Shown here in pieces: positions 23,065-36,468 of a DNA stretch of 64,000 bases. The stretch is taken from contig CM068375.1 of assembly GCA_034769895.1 (NCBI GenBank), forward strand, positions 255,915,542-255,979,541, read 5' to 3'. Position numbers and translations under genes: made by a program. Source of the DNA: Magicicada septendecula. Lineage: Eukaryota; Arthropoda; Insecta; Hemiptera; Cicadidae. Positions within the stretch are counted from its first letter, which is position 1, and each line of letters begins with the position of its first letter. The notes below the pieces were generated by a model. It ran no database searches. It worked only from the letters and a program-made list of their open reading frames with translations, and was not told where the DNA came from.

Positions 23065-25390
23065 ATACATCAATTTTAAATTGTAAAAATAGCTTTGATG
23101 AGGTTGAAGTGGAATTGATTGTAAGAAAAAGGAAGGAAATGAAAATAAGTACTTGCACGGGATAACTTTCTCAATACAATAAATAAAAAATGCATACACA
23201 TTTAAACAATAAAGTATTTCAAGTAACAGGGTTCAAAAATTAATTAATTAAAATAATATCGCGTCAAAACTACATAGACTTAATAAATATCACTGCGCAG
23301 TAAAACTCGTGGAAACTGTGAATCATACACATTTTCAGTTTTAATTATTATCGGCGAGGCGAGGCGGGAGTCCCTCGTTGTAAGGGATAAAATTTAATAG
23401 GCCAGTGTAATGCAACGCGGAGAAGTGTAATGTTATATAGGTAATAAAGAGATAATAAAATGGACGCACTAAGTCTGCCGGCTATAAACCCGTACGCTAC
23501 AAACAATAGCCGACGTCGTTCATCCATCGTCAGCGCCTCGCTACAACAATATCTGGGCTTAAAAATATTGTGATACGCGTCGTTGGAAATTATCGTAAGC
23601 ATAATATGTAAGCGACGATCGGGTTGTGGATCGCGAAACGGTATGTTGTTACCTATAATAGCTTTAGCAATTTATCTCATACTTAACCTACGTGTCACTC
23701 TTATAATTTATAATTTATGCTACAATACGTAATGTATTTTGCTTGATGTTCAGTTATTAAATATAGGAGAGATAATGCCACTACACTGAATTTATAAATC
23801 ACATATATTTAGATGTTTTATATAATTAGCTCAAAAATCTCAATAACTAGCCGTACCAGCCTTACCTAAACCAAACGATTGGTTTTTATTTGTGCATCCA
23901 TTTTTTTATAACTTTTTTCTAAACTAATGAGCTTAAAATTGAATAAATTATATAACTACCTTACTAAACATGCATGTCATCTTTATATTATATAAATTCC
24001 TTTTTCGGTTAACCCTAAGGAAATATAAACTACAAGCATTTAAATTATTGGTTAATTGCAATGTTTATCCAATTTGAACAATTTAATAGTCTTGTATTAA
24101 CGTACAAATTACCTTATCATACTCATTGAATTCAATAAAAATTAAAATGGGGATAAATTAAATACATCTTTAGAATAACAGTTACAGCAACAAGAAATAA
24201 AAAAGCGCACGAAAATAGTTTGGTGAAGTTATATTTATTTCCCTTGATAGTCTGCATGCATTACATTTTTTTTTAGAATAAGCTAATTGAATTTAGAAAT
24301 ACGTATCCTACTTACTGATTACCCTTAATTAAATTTATTTTATTGACTTTTTCAATCGACTAGTCTTAGAAAATTAGTACACACTTTTTAGGAGCTGTAT
24401 TATTATTTTATCTCTATAAGTTGCTACCGTTTCTAATACTTAATTTACCTCTCTATTTCCAAATGTCAGCCTAATCAAGATTTGGACGAGCAAAAGGGGT
24501 TCTCATTTTAATTCGACCGTTTGGCAATTTTTTTGTCTTCTATCAATCTTATCAATCTTTTTGAGTTACGATTATTTTTGGGTCCCGATAACTTTAGAAT
24601 CATCAACCAATTTTCGTAATAACTGGCATGCATGCCCACACTTTTACCATACAGAACCCTATTGTATTTGAGATTGATTTCACCAAAAATAGTGGGCGGG
24701 AGGTAAAAATGTAAGGTGTTCAAAATTGTAAAAAATTTGCAAAAGCCCATGTAGGGATCAAAGCAAAGATACTATTAACTCAGTATAAATATAGTGTTCA
24801 TTTTTTAAAATTTCAAATTTTTTGGACGTCAGGGTCCCAAAAGTGGGCGAAAGTTTGATAAACTCTCAAAAATTCTTGTAGGGCATCAAATTAAAGATAA
24901 TTTTAACTAACATATGAATGTATTGTTAAATTTATGAAATTCAAATTTTAGTACCCCAGGACAAAAAAAGATAAAAAATTTTTGAAAAATTCAGCAGGGT
25001 GCAGACAAAGGAATTGCAACCCAAATCCGAATGTTTCGAATTTTTAGTGTTTATTGTACGGTTTTGTGCTCTAAAGTTATTATATTGCTAAAGAAACGGT
25101 AGTCGGGAATTTTTGTAATTCTTACTATGACTGAAAAATTATCTAATATCGAGATTTATGAAGTAATAAATGTGCTTTTTCAAAATAGTGAGCGAGTTCT
25201 GCAGCTCAGGGAGCATACTAGTATAATTATTATCCAAATGCAATTTTCAGTGTAATAACATTATATATTGTACATATAATATAATAATATAATAATATAA
25301 TTATATATACACTGAATATTATATATAATATAATATAAAAGTACAAAATTCCCCTAAAGACACAAGAAAGAAACAAAGAAATAAATATAA
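23065..25390. other. AT-rich region without recognisable genes
   Basis: Nothing coding recognised. 23350-23640 is locally GC-richer (cgaggcgaggcgggagtccc) but carries no motif I know. 24490-25080 contains repeated wording (gtgggcg..., caaattttt) that may be an old repeat. 25260-25335 is (TATAA)-rich. Confidence 0.5.
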
Positions 25391-25391
25391 T

Positions 25392-26179
25392 ATACCAAAT
25401 ACCTTACGAAAACGGATACAATAAAAGTATTGTAAACAAAATAGAAAACAAAATCAAATATAAAATAAAAACTGAACCTTTAAGAAATTATCAAAATGAA
25501 CAACACATAAATAATAACAACAATAAAAAATGGGCCACATTCACAAACATAAATAATAAAATGACAAAGCTAACAAAACTACTTAAAAACACAGACATTA
25601 AAATAACATAAAAAACTAATAAAAATAATTTACAAAAACTAAATAACCCACAAAACAAGGATAATACAACAACCAGTGGTATATACAAAATTGAATGCCA
25701 AGATTGCAATAAATATTACATAGGACAAACAAAAAACAACTAAAAAAACGTTATTTTGAACATCTAAACGCCTACAAAAACCAGAAATATATAAATATAA
25801 TTTGGCCACACATGCAATAAACACAGGACATGAATTCTCAGACAACATGACACTAATAAAACACATACCACACAAAGGAACCATAATGAAGATATGGGAA
25901 AATTTACAAATATACAAACACAAAACACGAAACAGACTAATTCCTGAACAAATACAAATCAATACAAAACATGACACAATTTTCAAAGCACTCAACATCG
26001 AAAATACTCCAAAAGCTAATATATACACCACAATCACACACAATAACACCAGTATAAAATACCAAAAACCAATAGAAAACCATAACAACAACCAACAAAA
26101 ACACAAATACTCCACAAGATATAAAATCAGGAAGGCTGAGGATGGGAACAATACGCTTCCCGAAAGATGTACCAAATAA
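25392..26179 (+). pseudogene. Penelope-like element C-terminal remnant (GIY-YIG endonuclease)
   Basis: The frame reads QIPYENGYNKSIV, then WATFTNIN, KLTKLLKNTDIKI (the PLE linker after the RT) and SGIYKIECQDC followed by NKYYIGQTKNN. These are the GIY and YIG motifs and the paired cysteines of the PLE endonuclease. A stop follows YIGQTKNN, and the last part resumes as ATHAINTGHEFSD, IYKHKTRNRLI and RKAEDGNNTLPE up to the TAA at 26177. PLEs pair an RT with this endonuclease; the RT is missing. A-rich codon use is strong. A related tail occurs at 40320-40420. Confidence 0.85.
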
Positions 26180-27164
26180 AGGAATAAAACATCTTGAGGT
26201 AAAGAATTTATAAATATTAAATAAATTATATATGCATCAAGAAATAGACTGTAGCAAAAAGCGTTTAAAATATTAACGTAATGTATCAGTAATATTTTAA
26301 ACATTTATTTTTAAATATCTGTTGTTAACGATTTGCGTAGCTGTAAAACTTACACGACAACTTTGGTTTTAACAAATTATAACTGTCTTTTATTACGTTC
26401 TGTGAATTTTTTAATTGTTTTGAATAAATACTGAGAGACGATTTTGTTTCCACAATTTTGTTAATGTTTCAGTGTACTATTTTGTGCATCAACTTGTCCC
26501 AGTATGACCAAATAAATTAGGTACCGGTAATGGTTTCATTTTAGCGATTTCTATTTTACTGTACTTTCTAATCTACTTGTAGATTGTAAACGATGAAGCA
26601 GACAAGCTCTTCCTATTCTCCTTCATTGCTAAACAGACGCGTATAACTGCTCTTTGCGCGTTCAACTACTAGGCCTACCGTCTGTATGTCACGGTCCCAT
26701 CAGATATGGGTGGTGCTCGATCTTAGCCGCTTGGGATCAGCTAGACTGGTAGGGATCTATCGACTGAACTCTTTAGGCCTCATAATAGGTTGCGTTTAAT
26801 CAGATGTGCCCCACGTGTTCGCAGTCAGTTCACATTCTCAGGACTTAACCAGACAAGTTCAGTATGTTTAGTACAGGGTAAGAGGCAAGGCGAAGATTTT
26901 GATACTATTTTAAAATTTATAACTCTCTGCAGTGTTGCTGAACATTTTGAAAGGCTTTATAAATTATGTTGTTTCTTAGGCTTGTATCAATCACTCGTTC
27001 CAATAGTCGAAAAAGGAACGCAAGAATCATAAGACAACAAAACTAGGAAAAAACATGAAAACTTTACTACTCTCAGACAACGTTGAAGACTGCGAGTCTT
27101 GGGTATTGCACGCAAACCAAAACTTTTGGTACAATCGCTCTGTACACAGGTAATGACAACGTAA
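26180..27164. other. Non-coding region, one interspersed fragment
   Basis: 27005-27120 is a diverged copy of 11660-11795. Otherwise no gene is visible. Confidence 0.5.
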
Positions 27165-27500
27165 GTATTACGAAACATACCAAATTACGTATTACAACGA
27201 TCACAGAAAGCAAGATATTAAAAACTTTGCATAAAACGTTAGTGATACCCACTTAGAGATTGGTTTACAATTACTTATAAAACTGCCCGCTTGTTTGGAA
27301 AATACAAGAGTACGTTAGAGAAACAAATAGTTACTTCTGGTTTTCCTATTTCTCACCCCACGTAAAACTATATAATACAGTATTGGTTGGTTATTAAAAA
27401 CACATTTATTGTAGGATTAGAATTATGTTAGCTGTTTCCATGGAAACAAAATTTTTCAATTGAAAATTAAAAAAAATTATTTATTAAAAGAATTCATTGA
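27165..27500 (+). repeat. Uninterrupted copy of a sequence split at 32466 and 45413
   Basis: 27165-27395 (attacgaaacataccaaatt ... ttggttggttattaaa) matches 32466-32697. 27396-27500 (aaaaacac, then ggattagaattatgttagct) matches 45413-45520. Here the two parts are contiguous; at the second locus 12.7 kb lie between them. Confidence 0.8.
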
Positions 27501-29505
27501 AGTAATTAAGTATCTGTTGTTTACTGCTGAGGTATGTATAGGTGGATGTACACATAGGCGCACACACATGTCACTTCTGTTTATCATAAACACTTGTATA
27601 TGTATATATTTGTACGTAAACGTGTATATCTTTATTACGTATTGCAATGCTACAAGAATTTCACCTAATGTACAATAAAAAGAGGCACGATTTATCCTCA
27701 AAGGCCAAAACGTGGTTATCCTTGATGAAAGTGTGAATGGATAAGAAATTGTCTTTAGTATTTACAGGAAATTGTCTATAAGAAATTATGTTAAATAAGC
27801 TTTAACATAGTAGTCTACTATGACGTTAATGACATAAGATATAGTGTTGTGTTAGTGAAACAATGGAATTATGTGAGCTTATCGATAAAAACACGTGTTC
27901 GAGTATTATTCCCATTTATGGACACGCTACTAAGACATTTTTAGTGCGCAATATAGAGAAATAATTAAAACCTTAATAAAACAACATTTTATAAATCCTA
28001 ATTAAGGATTTAAATGGATGTAATTCGTAATTCTAGCTATATTGTATCGAATGTTCTTGGTTGCCAGAAGTTAGACATTTTAGCACATGGTCTGCATGTT
28101 AGAAAAGGTTTTGAAAATTTTGGTTTGAGATTGCAGACTTATCATATTGTCTGCATTGTGGCATGACGTCAGTAGACCGTACATCATCGGCCATTCTTAA
28201 TTAGAAATCAATTTTCAGTTTTAATTTAGTCGTCAATCAAGAAGGCTGTACCTAATCTTATTCAGTTCGTCAGCCTAATCTAGTAGGGTTTCAGGATATT
28301 CAACAACTGTTTGAGATAATCCACAATTATCAGGGCCTGATATAAACTAGAACAGACGCTGGAGCAACGGAGAGCATTCCGGGATGGACAGGAACGCAGG
28401 AGAACGGGAGACGGCTTCCAAAACTCATTACACTTCATCCTGAGTCTTCAAGACCAGGAAACTGAAAAACTATTTATCCATTAATATTTTATAAAAGAAC
28501 AATATATAAAAAGAAGATTTTATAATTTTTTGACAACATTTCTTCTAATCATACTAATTTTAACATTTTAAATATTTATATGGACTCTTATTTATGAACG
28601 TTATTGTAAGACCTTAGTTATATTATAGCTCATATTGCTTCTTGTAAATACACCAAAGGGTAATGCTGTTTGTTTTCTTAAATGTTTCAGCAATGTTTTT
28701 GAAACATTATCTGTCAAATATAATGTTTATTATCTGTATTTATTATTATCTGTCAAATATATTAAAAAGCTCCGAACATTACACATACACTAAGAGCTAT
28801 GTTTTTTCAAATTCAACCTAAAAACGTAGAAAACGCGATTTGTTTCAAGTATATAAAACGGACAATCAATAACAATTTATGTTTAAAATTTTGCCGTACT
28901 AATAAGTGTATTAATTACTCGGTAAAAACGTCTGCAATTTCAGTAGTGTCATGAGACCCCAACTTGGAGTATAATATTAAAGAAGATTTCATTTCACATC
29001 AATATTTGTAAAACACTTACATGGCCAATCGTATCATAGTAAAGGATAGACATTTATCATGGAGTAAGGTTGTATAAGAAAGTTTGAAGTTCACATTCAT
29101 GTATTTCATCCCATAACGTCAGTGAATCATGAATAGCCCTACCAATTCGCACTCCGTCGTTAGTCATTACAGCCTTTCTTTCGTAAAGCGTGAAACTTTT
29201 TTTGAGATTTCTTTCAGTTAAATAAATTTTAAATCATTTACTCGAAAGTAAAAGAAGGAAAATAATGTAGAGAAGAAGAAGGGGGTAAAAAAGAAATCGA
29301 TCTCTATAACACACAGCTCTGTTTATAAATCACCCGGTTACTGTCATCTTTTATAAAAGACGACATGTGATATCTGAGAAACTTTTGCATGAAATTATTA
29401 GCTTGTTGGTATACATAACTCCTGTGATTTATATAAGGCAATCATAGCCTAATGGATTGCTCCGCTCCGAGCTTAATAAATAAGCAAGGAAATTCCCTTC
29501 TCTTT
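27501..29505. other. AT-rich region without recognisable genes
   Basis: No motif found. 28330-28430 is a GC-richer patch (gagagcattccgggatggac) of unknown nature. Confidence 0.5.
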
Positions 29506-29543
29506 TCTTCTTCTTCTTCTTCTTCTTCTTCTTCTTCTTCTTC
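29506..29543 (+). repeat. (TTC)n microsatellite
   Basis: Uninterrupted TTC repeats of about 35 bp. Confidence 0.95.
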
Positions 29544-30121
29544 TGTTTCAACCGCTTTCATGATCAGTTACACAGCTAATGATAATATTTGTCATTGTTC
29601 TTCTACAGACGCGATTATTTACTTCGGTTACGCTCACTTCGACTTTAATTTCCTTTTTGTATTGTGTGAGCAACATCTTTAAAAATATTGTACAGAGACG
29701 TCTTTGACAACCTCAAAAAGCAGCTGAACATTTTAAAAGTACTATAAAATAACAAAATGTTCTGAAAAATTTAGTTTCTTGGTTTAGATTATAAACCAAA
29801 GTAGACTATACTTTGGTTTAGGTTATTTATTAATTTTGGTATTATAAGGGTAAATGGAATTTGCAAGTGATTTTGTGATTGAGTTAGAGTATTACAAATT
29901 TCATGAGTATTTTTGCGTATTTCATGTTTAACGGCCACTCTGTTTTGAATCGCTTTTCAATACATATTCTAAAATACTTTTTCTTTATTAAAATGTATAA
30001 TACTTACTGTTATATAATTTTTAAATTTATAAAAATGATTTTATGATGTTATTTATAAAATCTGTATACGTGAGAAAATGGCATCCAGTAATACTCCAAA
30101 AACAAACTTTACCGTAGATCA
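29544..30121. other. AT-rich region with one hairpin
   Basis: 29791-29822 forms a hairpin (taaaccaaagta / tactttggttta, 5-nt loop). No gene. Confidence 0.5.
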
Positions 30122-31050
30122 TTGTCGTAATAATAATAATATTAATAATAATTTTTTTTACAAGGGCGGGAAGAAAAAATTTGCTGTACAAATGTCCGGG
30201 AGGATGCAAACTTCCGGGATCTGTGGGTTTAGGTATTATACCCGAACCACTAGAAAACACATCCCTTTCCTCTTCTAGGACCCTAACCTGTAACTGTTTG
30301 ACATATTACTTCGGGCTAAGCCTATTGTTCTTCAGCCCTATGGCTTACATCTGGTTTGTTATTCTTTTATATTGTATTGTCTAAATCTATCTTCTTCGCC
30401 TGAAGAATCTCTTCTGCGAAGCGTGACACACAGTTCCAGGTGTCCTCACTTCGAAGCATCGCTTCAACGATGTTATCCGGGGAGATCTCCTGCCTAGTAT
30501 CTTCTTGCAACGATCTTCTATGTTGCCCCCATCTGTCGCAGACGGTGAATGTATGGTTGGCATCGTCCGCAGTTCCCGGGGAGTACAGGCGCTCTGGTGA
30601 CTCGGCCTTTCCAACTTTCTTCAGGTAAGATCGAACATTCCAGTAAGAAACTGGATGAAAGTAGATAACAGTCGATCTCCCCATGCTTCCTCTCCGGCCA
30701 CGGGTCCACCTGCTTGATAAGCCGTATAATAAGCCGACCTCGCTCTTCTTGCTTCTAAGTTCTCCGCCAACTCTCCATCATCACGCTTCGTGCCTCTCGG
30801 TGTGCAGCTTCACCACCTACCTCCTTCTTAATCTGAAAGACGATCTTACGTTCCTTGGCGAGAACGTCGGTCGGCATATCACTCGGTCAACGACCAAAAC
30901 ACCCGGCTCGGAACCGTGTGGTAGGCCGACGCAACTAGAAGATCACTTCGTCGTTGGACCTGGCCTAGTTTCTTCCTGTAAATCTTACGGCTCAGGGAGT
31001 CTGCCCACACTTCCGTTCCATACAGTATGACTGACTTTGGGTCGCCGATG
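30122..31050 (-). pseudogene. R1/I-type LINE, 3' part of ORF2 and 3' UTR
   Basis: On the minus strand, 31050-30880 reads VILYGTEVWADSL, YRKKLGQVQRR and VASAYHTVPS, the region after the RT in R1/I-group LINEs (usually ...VQR..ALRV.SAYRTVS). After a gap, 30684-30367 reads DDANHTFTVCDRW, then ISPDNIVEAMLRSEDTWNCV and FAEEILQAKK, matching the C-terminal AEHTFF.C.RW / TP.NIV..ML / W..V..F tail. The first cysteines of the zinc knuckle are lost. The presumed 3' UTR runs to an (AAT)n stretch at about 30128-30150, which may be the microsatellite tail. Frameshifted and 5'-truncated at the microsatellite at 31050. Confidence 0.8.
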
Positions 31051-31083
31051 TAGTAGTAATAATAATAATAATAATAATAATAA

Positions 31084-31166
<83 letters not shown>
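31051..31166 (+). repeat. (TAA)n(TAG)n microsatellite
   Basis: About 30 bp of AAT/TAA then about 80 bp of TAG, directly abutting the truncated LINE. Confidence 0.97.
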
Positions 31167-32183
31167 ATCGTCATCATTACCATAATTTTCGGCATCTTCG
31201 TTTTCGTCATTTTCCTCAAGATCTTGCGTAACGTTTTTCTTCACAGTTACACAGTTAATGTACGAAAGTTTCCATCTTTTTTTTTCTTTTGATCGATCCG
31301 TATTGGACGGAAATTGTCTAATTTACTTCTTACAAGCGCTTGAGGCCCATTGCTGACATTTTGACATTTTTCTTGAAAATAGATGACTTCCAGCAGTTTC
31401 CAAACAGTAGTCGACTATTGTTGTGTGCACTTGCCGAGTAGTTACGGATGAGGATTCCATGGGTCCGTGTCCGTGCATTCTTCCGTTCATTGTACTATTC
31501 ACTGTGTCTGCATGCCTTCCTATTTTATTATCTTTACTTTAAATGCCACTGGCTATTCAACCGAATAAAGATTTTACTAAGTAATGAAGTCAGAATTTTG
31601 TAGAAAAATCACTATTGTTTAGGATTATGAAATTGAAAGGGGAGAGGAAAACTGTTGGTTTTTGCTAACATATTTTCAAGTAACGTATAACGCACATACA
31701 CAATGTACGTTATATTGATAATTAGATACACGTCTTTTGTGTTTGTGTTCTGTAATAACCTTAGAATAAACTTTTAAAATTATACTATTCCTTTTTCAAC
31801 ATCAGATTAGTACATTATTTTCAATACTGATTTTACTCAAACACTTGTAAAAAACTACTTTTGTGCAATTATCGTGCAAACATTGATCAGTTGCAATTAA
31901 AAAATATGTAAAGTGTAGGTCATTTAAAAAAAATTTCAAATAAAATGTTAAAAGAGTTGTGAGAAAATTGAAAGAAATAATAATTTATGTATTGCAACTA
32001 CATAATGAAATTTTAAGTTAGCCTACTTTACTTAGCCTACTTTACTAGTAACGTTGCTAAAACAATATTATTTTTTGTTGTTTTTCAATGAATTTAGTTT
32101 CAAAATATTTCTTACACACATCAAATGTACGTTCTCAAGTATTCATGATGTTTTTGTAAATTTTGTGTTTGCATGACAGTCTC

Positions 32184-32222
<39 letters not shown>

Positions 32223-32465
32223 CACGCGCACATAGCTACATATAGAAAGGATAACGCTACATTAATAAAGATTTTGATTATAATTTTGAGTTAAATAACA
32301 AACTTTTAACTGACCAAATCTGTTTTCGCGATATTTATTCAAAATAACACGCAGACATCCAGCTGGAATTAAGTAAAACACAGAGTTGTTAATTAAATTT
32401 TTGATGAGTGGTCAATTATATTACTTAGTTACTTACTAAAGAAAAGTTATAATGAATTTTAGATA
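31167..32465. other. AT-rich region without recognisable genes
   Basis: Includes a (TG)n tract at 32187-32218. No gene seen. Confidence 0.5.
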
Positions 32466-33396
32466 TTACGAAACATACCAAATTACGTAATACAACGATC
32501 ACAGAAAGCATGATATTAAACACTTTGCATAAAACGTTAGAGATACCCACTTAGAGATTGGTTTACAATTACTTATAAAACTGCTCGCTTGTTTAGAAAA
32601 TATAAGAGTACGTTTGAGAAGAAAATAGTTACTTCTGGTTTTCTTATTTTTCACCCGACGTAAAACTACATAATACAATATTGGTTGGTTATTAAACAAG
32701 GTTCTGTAGGGTAAAGTGTGGTCGTGTGTGCCAATTTTTTGATGCGTTCAAAAGTTTTAAAATTTTGAAAACATACCCCAATTAGTTAGACAGACAGACA
32801 GACAGATAAATGCCAAACGGTTAAGCCCTCGCTTCCTCGTTCAAAACATTATAATTTTATTGCCTGGCAACAAATTATTTTAACCGTTCCTCTGTAAACA
32901 CGTGCAGTTACATTGGCCATCGATCCACAGGAAGCAAATCTCTGTCCACGCTGAACGCGTTGTGTTGGTGTGGGTTTCGGCATTTTCCATTTAAAAAGCT
33001 TGCAAACTTAAGAAAATAAACATGAGTGAGGCCATAAATAACGCGAATTGTGTGTGTGTCCTGCCTGCCTTTTTATTGCGGTAGTCACAATAATAAAACT
33101 TTGGAAACGTAAACATTACATAATTGAGATATGCTTGCCTGCCAGGAACTCATACATGATTTAAATTAAAATGAAAAAATTATAATTTTATTGCCTGGCA
33201 ACAGTTACCATTGTTTGAAAAAGTTTAAATGAATTTTTAAGCACTTTACTCTTCTTGAAACGTAAAGCGTTGCAGGTAAACTACCCCTTCCCCTTAATCG
33301 ATCTTCACCAAAATCAATAAGCCTTGAGTCCTCTAAAAATCAGGCAGGAATGCAAAACATTATTTGATTCTGTTTGAATTTGCGGCAGTTATCGTT
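32466..33396 (+). repeat. Split host sequence plus left half of a family A element
   Basis: 32466-32697 repeats 27165-27395. At 32698 foreign sequence begins: a cagacagacag-bearing repeat (to about 32850) and a piece of family B (32880-33130: ccgttcctctgtaaacacgt). Then the family A leader (33165) and a family A unit run to ttgcggcagttatcgtt, where the unit is cut by the element at 33397 and resumes at 45250. Confidence 0.85.
33391..33396. repeat. 6-bp target-site duplication, left (ATCGTT)
   Basis: ATCGTT precedes the AG terminus of the palindromic element and recurs at 45250-45255. Family A copies elsewhere read ttATCGTTtgcc without interruption. Confidence 0.92.
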
Positions 33397-34241
33397 AGTA
33401 GAGGGAAAATAAGGGTTCAAACCCACAAAGGAATGCCGCCTTCTTAAAAAACACTAAAAAAACACTAAAAAACATGATCTCAGAGATGACGCCGCCACCG
33501 CTGGACCCGCAGCATCCCGATGGACCACAGCACCGCGAATTTCCGCGAATAAATTTTTTAATTTTTTTAATTTTATTTTTTTTATTTTTTTAATTAAATT
33601 GATTTGGTGGGATGATGTTCAATGGACCACCAGCATCCGTGAATATAATTTTTTTATTTTTTTAAGAAAGCTGATTTGCATATCAGTGGGTGGTGTTGGG
33701 TGGGAGGTTGTTTTTTTTTTTTCATATCAGTGAGTGGGGGGTGGTTCCAACTCGAAGCATTATAGTGTATACTAAAATATATGATCAGGTGTACCAACCT
33801 TTGCATGAGTTCAAATTTGTTGTGTGTTATAATGTATATTAAATCTATATGATCAGGTGTACCAACCTCTGTAGTATTATTATAGTGTATAGATATTTTA
33901 TATGAGCAGGGTTGTCAACATTTTCTGCGGTGGGGGGGGAGGGAAATGTGCGTGTATAGAGCAGATCTGTCAACATTTCTTTCTCTTCTGTGGTGGGAAA
34001 TTCAAACTATATATGATCATAATTGTTACTCTCTCTCTCTCTCACACACGGTGTGTATGTCTCTCTCTCTATCTCTCTCTCTCTCTCTCGTTGTCAAACG
34101 TTATGCTCACCGGCATTATAGTGTATATTAAAATATATGATTAGGTGTACCAACCTTTACATGAGTTCAAATTTGTCGCGTGTTATAATGTATATTAAAT
34201 CTATATGATCAGATGTACCAACCTCTGTATTATTCGTCCTC

Positions 34242-34280
<39 letters not shown>

Positions 34281-34417
34281 GTCAAACGTTATGCTCAAAC
34301 TGTTCTCCTCTCTCTGTGGTCAGTACCGAACGCATGTATATGAAATTAGAAAGTTTATTCGACAAATATTAACGTCCTCACACTCTCTCTCACTCTCACT
34401 TGTTTCAACTGTGTAAC

Positions 34418-34488
<71 letters not shown>

Positions 34489-35104
34489 CACTCTCACACG
34501 TTTCAACTATGGAAGGTTTCATACCCTTTCTCCTGTCTCCCTCTCGTACATTGAGTAGTCGGTGTGATGAATAAATAATTTTAGTCCTCTCTCGTTGTCA
34601 AAACGTCGTCTTCATTTTCAATGTATTAAATAATTAATTAATAGTTTTATAATGCAGTCAGTGTGATTGATCCTTGTTAGAAATATATATATATTTGGCG
34701 TCAATGAACTACTTACCTGTTATGTTGTTACAGACAATACTTCTGTTTTAAGGTTGCAGTTTACACACACATAGGTTCAGTAGTGTATAGCGAAATAAAT
34801 TAAAATTATACACACACATGAAAACGGCGGCTGAAATTCATACAAATCTTCTGATGTAACAGTTCACAAAAAATAAATTAATTGTACACATGTTCAGAGG
34901 TGTAGAGTGAAATAAAATAAAGTCATAATTTGTTTAAATGATTAAATATATTTTAACATTCACAATATAAAATTCACAATTAAATAAATACATTAGAAAT
35001 TGATATTTTTCGAAAGTTTATATATATAATTGTGTGTTGTACTTGTAGAAGAAGCAACCTGCAACATAACAATACAACAACAACATTAAAATCATGTTAA
35101 ATAT

Positions 35105-35159
35105 CACACACACAGATGCACACGCAACGCGCGCACATACAGACGCATACGCAACGTAA

Positions 35160-35219
<60 letters not shown>

Positions 35220-35303
35220 GCATACGCAACGTAACCAAACACGCAACGCGCCCACACACAGACGCAAACGCAACGTACACACGTTTGGGTTACACCACAC
35301 GTG

Positions 35304-35350
<47 letters not shown>

Positions 35351-35515
35351 GCATACGCAACGTAACCAAACACGCAACGCGCCCACACACAGACGCAAAC
35401 GCAACGTACACACGTTTGGGTTACACCACACGTGCACGCACACACACACAGACGTACACGCACACATACGCAACGCGCCCACACACAGACGCAAACACAA
35501 CGTAATCATACACAT
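35105..35515 (-). repeat. CA-rich minisatellite in left arm
   Basis: A unit of about 115-130 bp (CA tract, acgcatacgcaacgtaacca, acacgcaacgcgccc, cgtacacacgtttgggttac) occurs twice plus partial copies. Cys/Val-rich frames across it are repeat artefacts. The mirror copy lies at 43130-43545, and related wording is seen in the loop at 39840-40020. Confidence 0.85.
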
Positions 35516-35849
35516 ACATACAACATGTACATGTAGGACCAATAAACAGATAACAGATTTAAATATGCTATAGTCATTGTAAGACGTTACAATCATTGAA
35601 GTGTTTAATAAGTAAATTGTATGTATGTATATATCACTGAATAATAATAATAATATAATCGTTCTAGTGTTATCGTTTGCTGCAACAGGTAAAGCAGTTA
35701 CAAATAATTACATATAGGTTCAGAGGCGTATAGTGAAATAAATTAAAAATCCATTCATCAAAACTTTGTAAATTAGAATCTGCACTACATTCAAACATAC
35801 GCACACACACAATGATAAAAAAATTGTTTATTAAAAGTAGTTTGTTACC

Positions 35850-36146
35850 TTAACGAGATACAATTTCCACATGCGCTGTCTGGTTCTTCATCCCTCGAAA
35901 CACAAGATGTAGGTCGCTGGGATTTATATGACGGAGTTCTTCATCTGTAAAGACGTCAGCATACCTCTTAGGTAGATATACACGATAGCGGCGCTCACAA
36001 TCTTCCAACGTTACAAGCACAGACTTCCCATATCGCGTGTCCACATGCAACATGTTAACGATCGGATACTGTTTGTCCACTGTTAATTCTGCACAACGTT
36101 TGTACTCAATAGCAGAAACTGCGTTGAATTTTGTGATAAACGACAT
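35850..36146 (-). CDS. 98-aa conserved small protein of the arm cassette, left copy
   Basis: Intact 98-codon frame, MSFITKFNAVSAIEY at the start and AHVEIVSR at the end. Its translation is the same as the copy at 42500-42796. Landmarks are DKQYPIVNM near residue 24, TRYGKSVLVTLED near 36, YRVYLPKRYADV near 54 and FTDEELRHIN near 68. Short proteins with this wording (KYPI, T.YG..VL.TLED, LPKR..) recur in invertebrate mobile DNA in my recollection. The beta-rich pattern would suit an OB-like nucleic-acid-binding fold, but that is a guess. No signal peptide or membrane segment. An AATAAA signal lies about 20 bp downstream. Confidence 0.6.
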   Translation of the reverse strand: MSFITKFNAVSAIEYKRCAELTVDKQYPIVNMLHVDTRYGKSVLVTLEDCERRYRVYLPKRYADVFTDEELRHINPSDLHLVFRGMKNQTAHVEIVSR

Positions 36147-36468
36147 TATTTATGAGAAGTGAAGACGTCTGTATCAAGCAAGGTGGAACCATACAATGTC
36201 AGAATATTCGCTACAAAGAAGACTAGTGAAAGTAATGGTGGTGATGTGGTCATCAGGAAAGTTCACGTTCATCGCCCGAAGCTTTGCATGTACATACACA
36301 CAGGCAGAATTAGCGCTGTTACAAAATATATATATTAGGAAAGTCAAGCCCACAGACTACTAGAAATAGTTATCGTTTGAAAAAAAAAAGAAACCACACA
36401 TTACGAACAGTTATCGCCTGCAGCCATATACAAGTTTACCTAATGAAATTAACAATGCTATGAGACAC

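Noticed and set aside
25639..26304. 221-codon hydrophobic open frame on the minus strand
   Set aside because: It is antisense to the A-rich PLE remnant; T-rich complement codons give Leu/Phe/Val by composition. The plus strand carries the GIY-YIG motifs.
31037..31244. Poly-Ser, poly-Tyr and poly-Thr frames
   Set aside because: Product of the TAG/TAA microsatellite beside the LINE fragment.
35018..35596. 192-codon Cys/Val-rich frame, and its mirror at 43050-43632
   Set aside because: Spans the CA/TG minisatellite; repeats generate Cys-Val runs in every frame and the flanking sequence has no domain.
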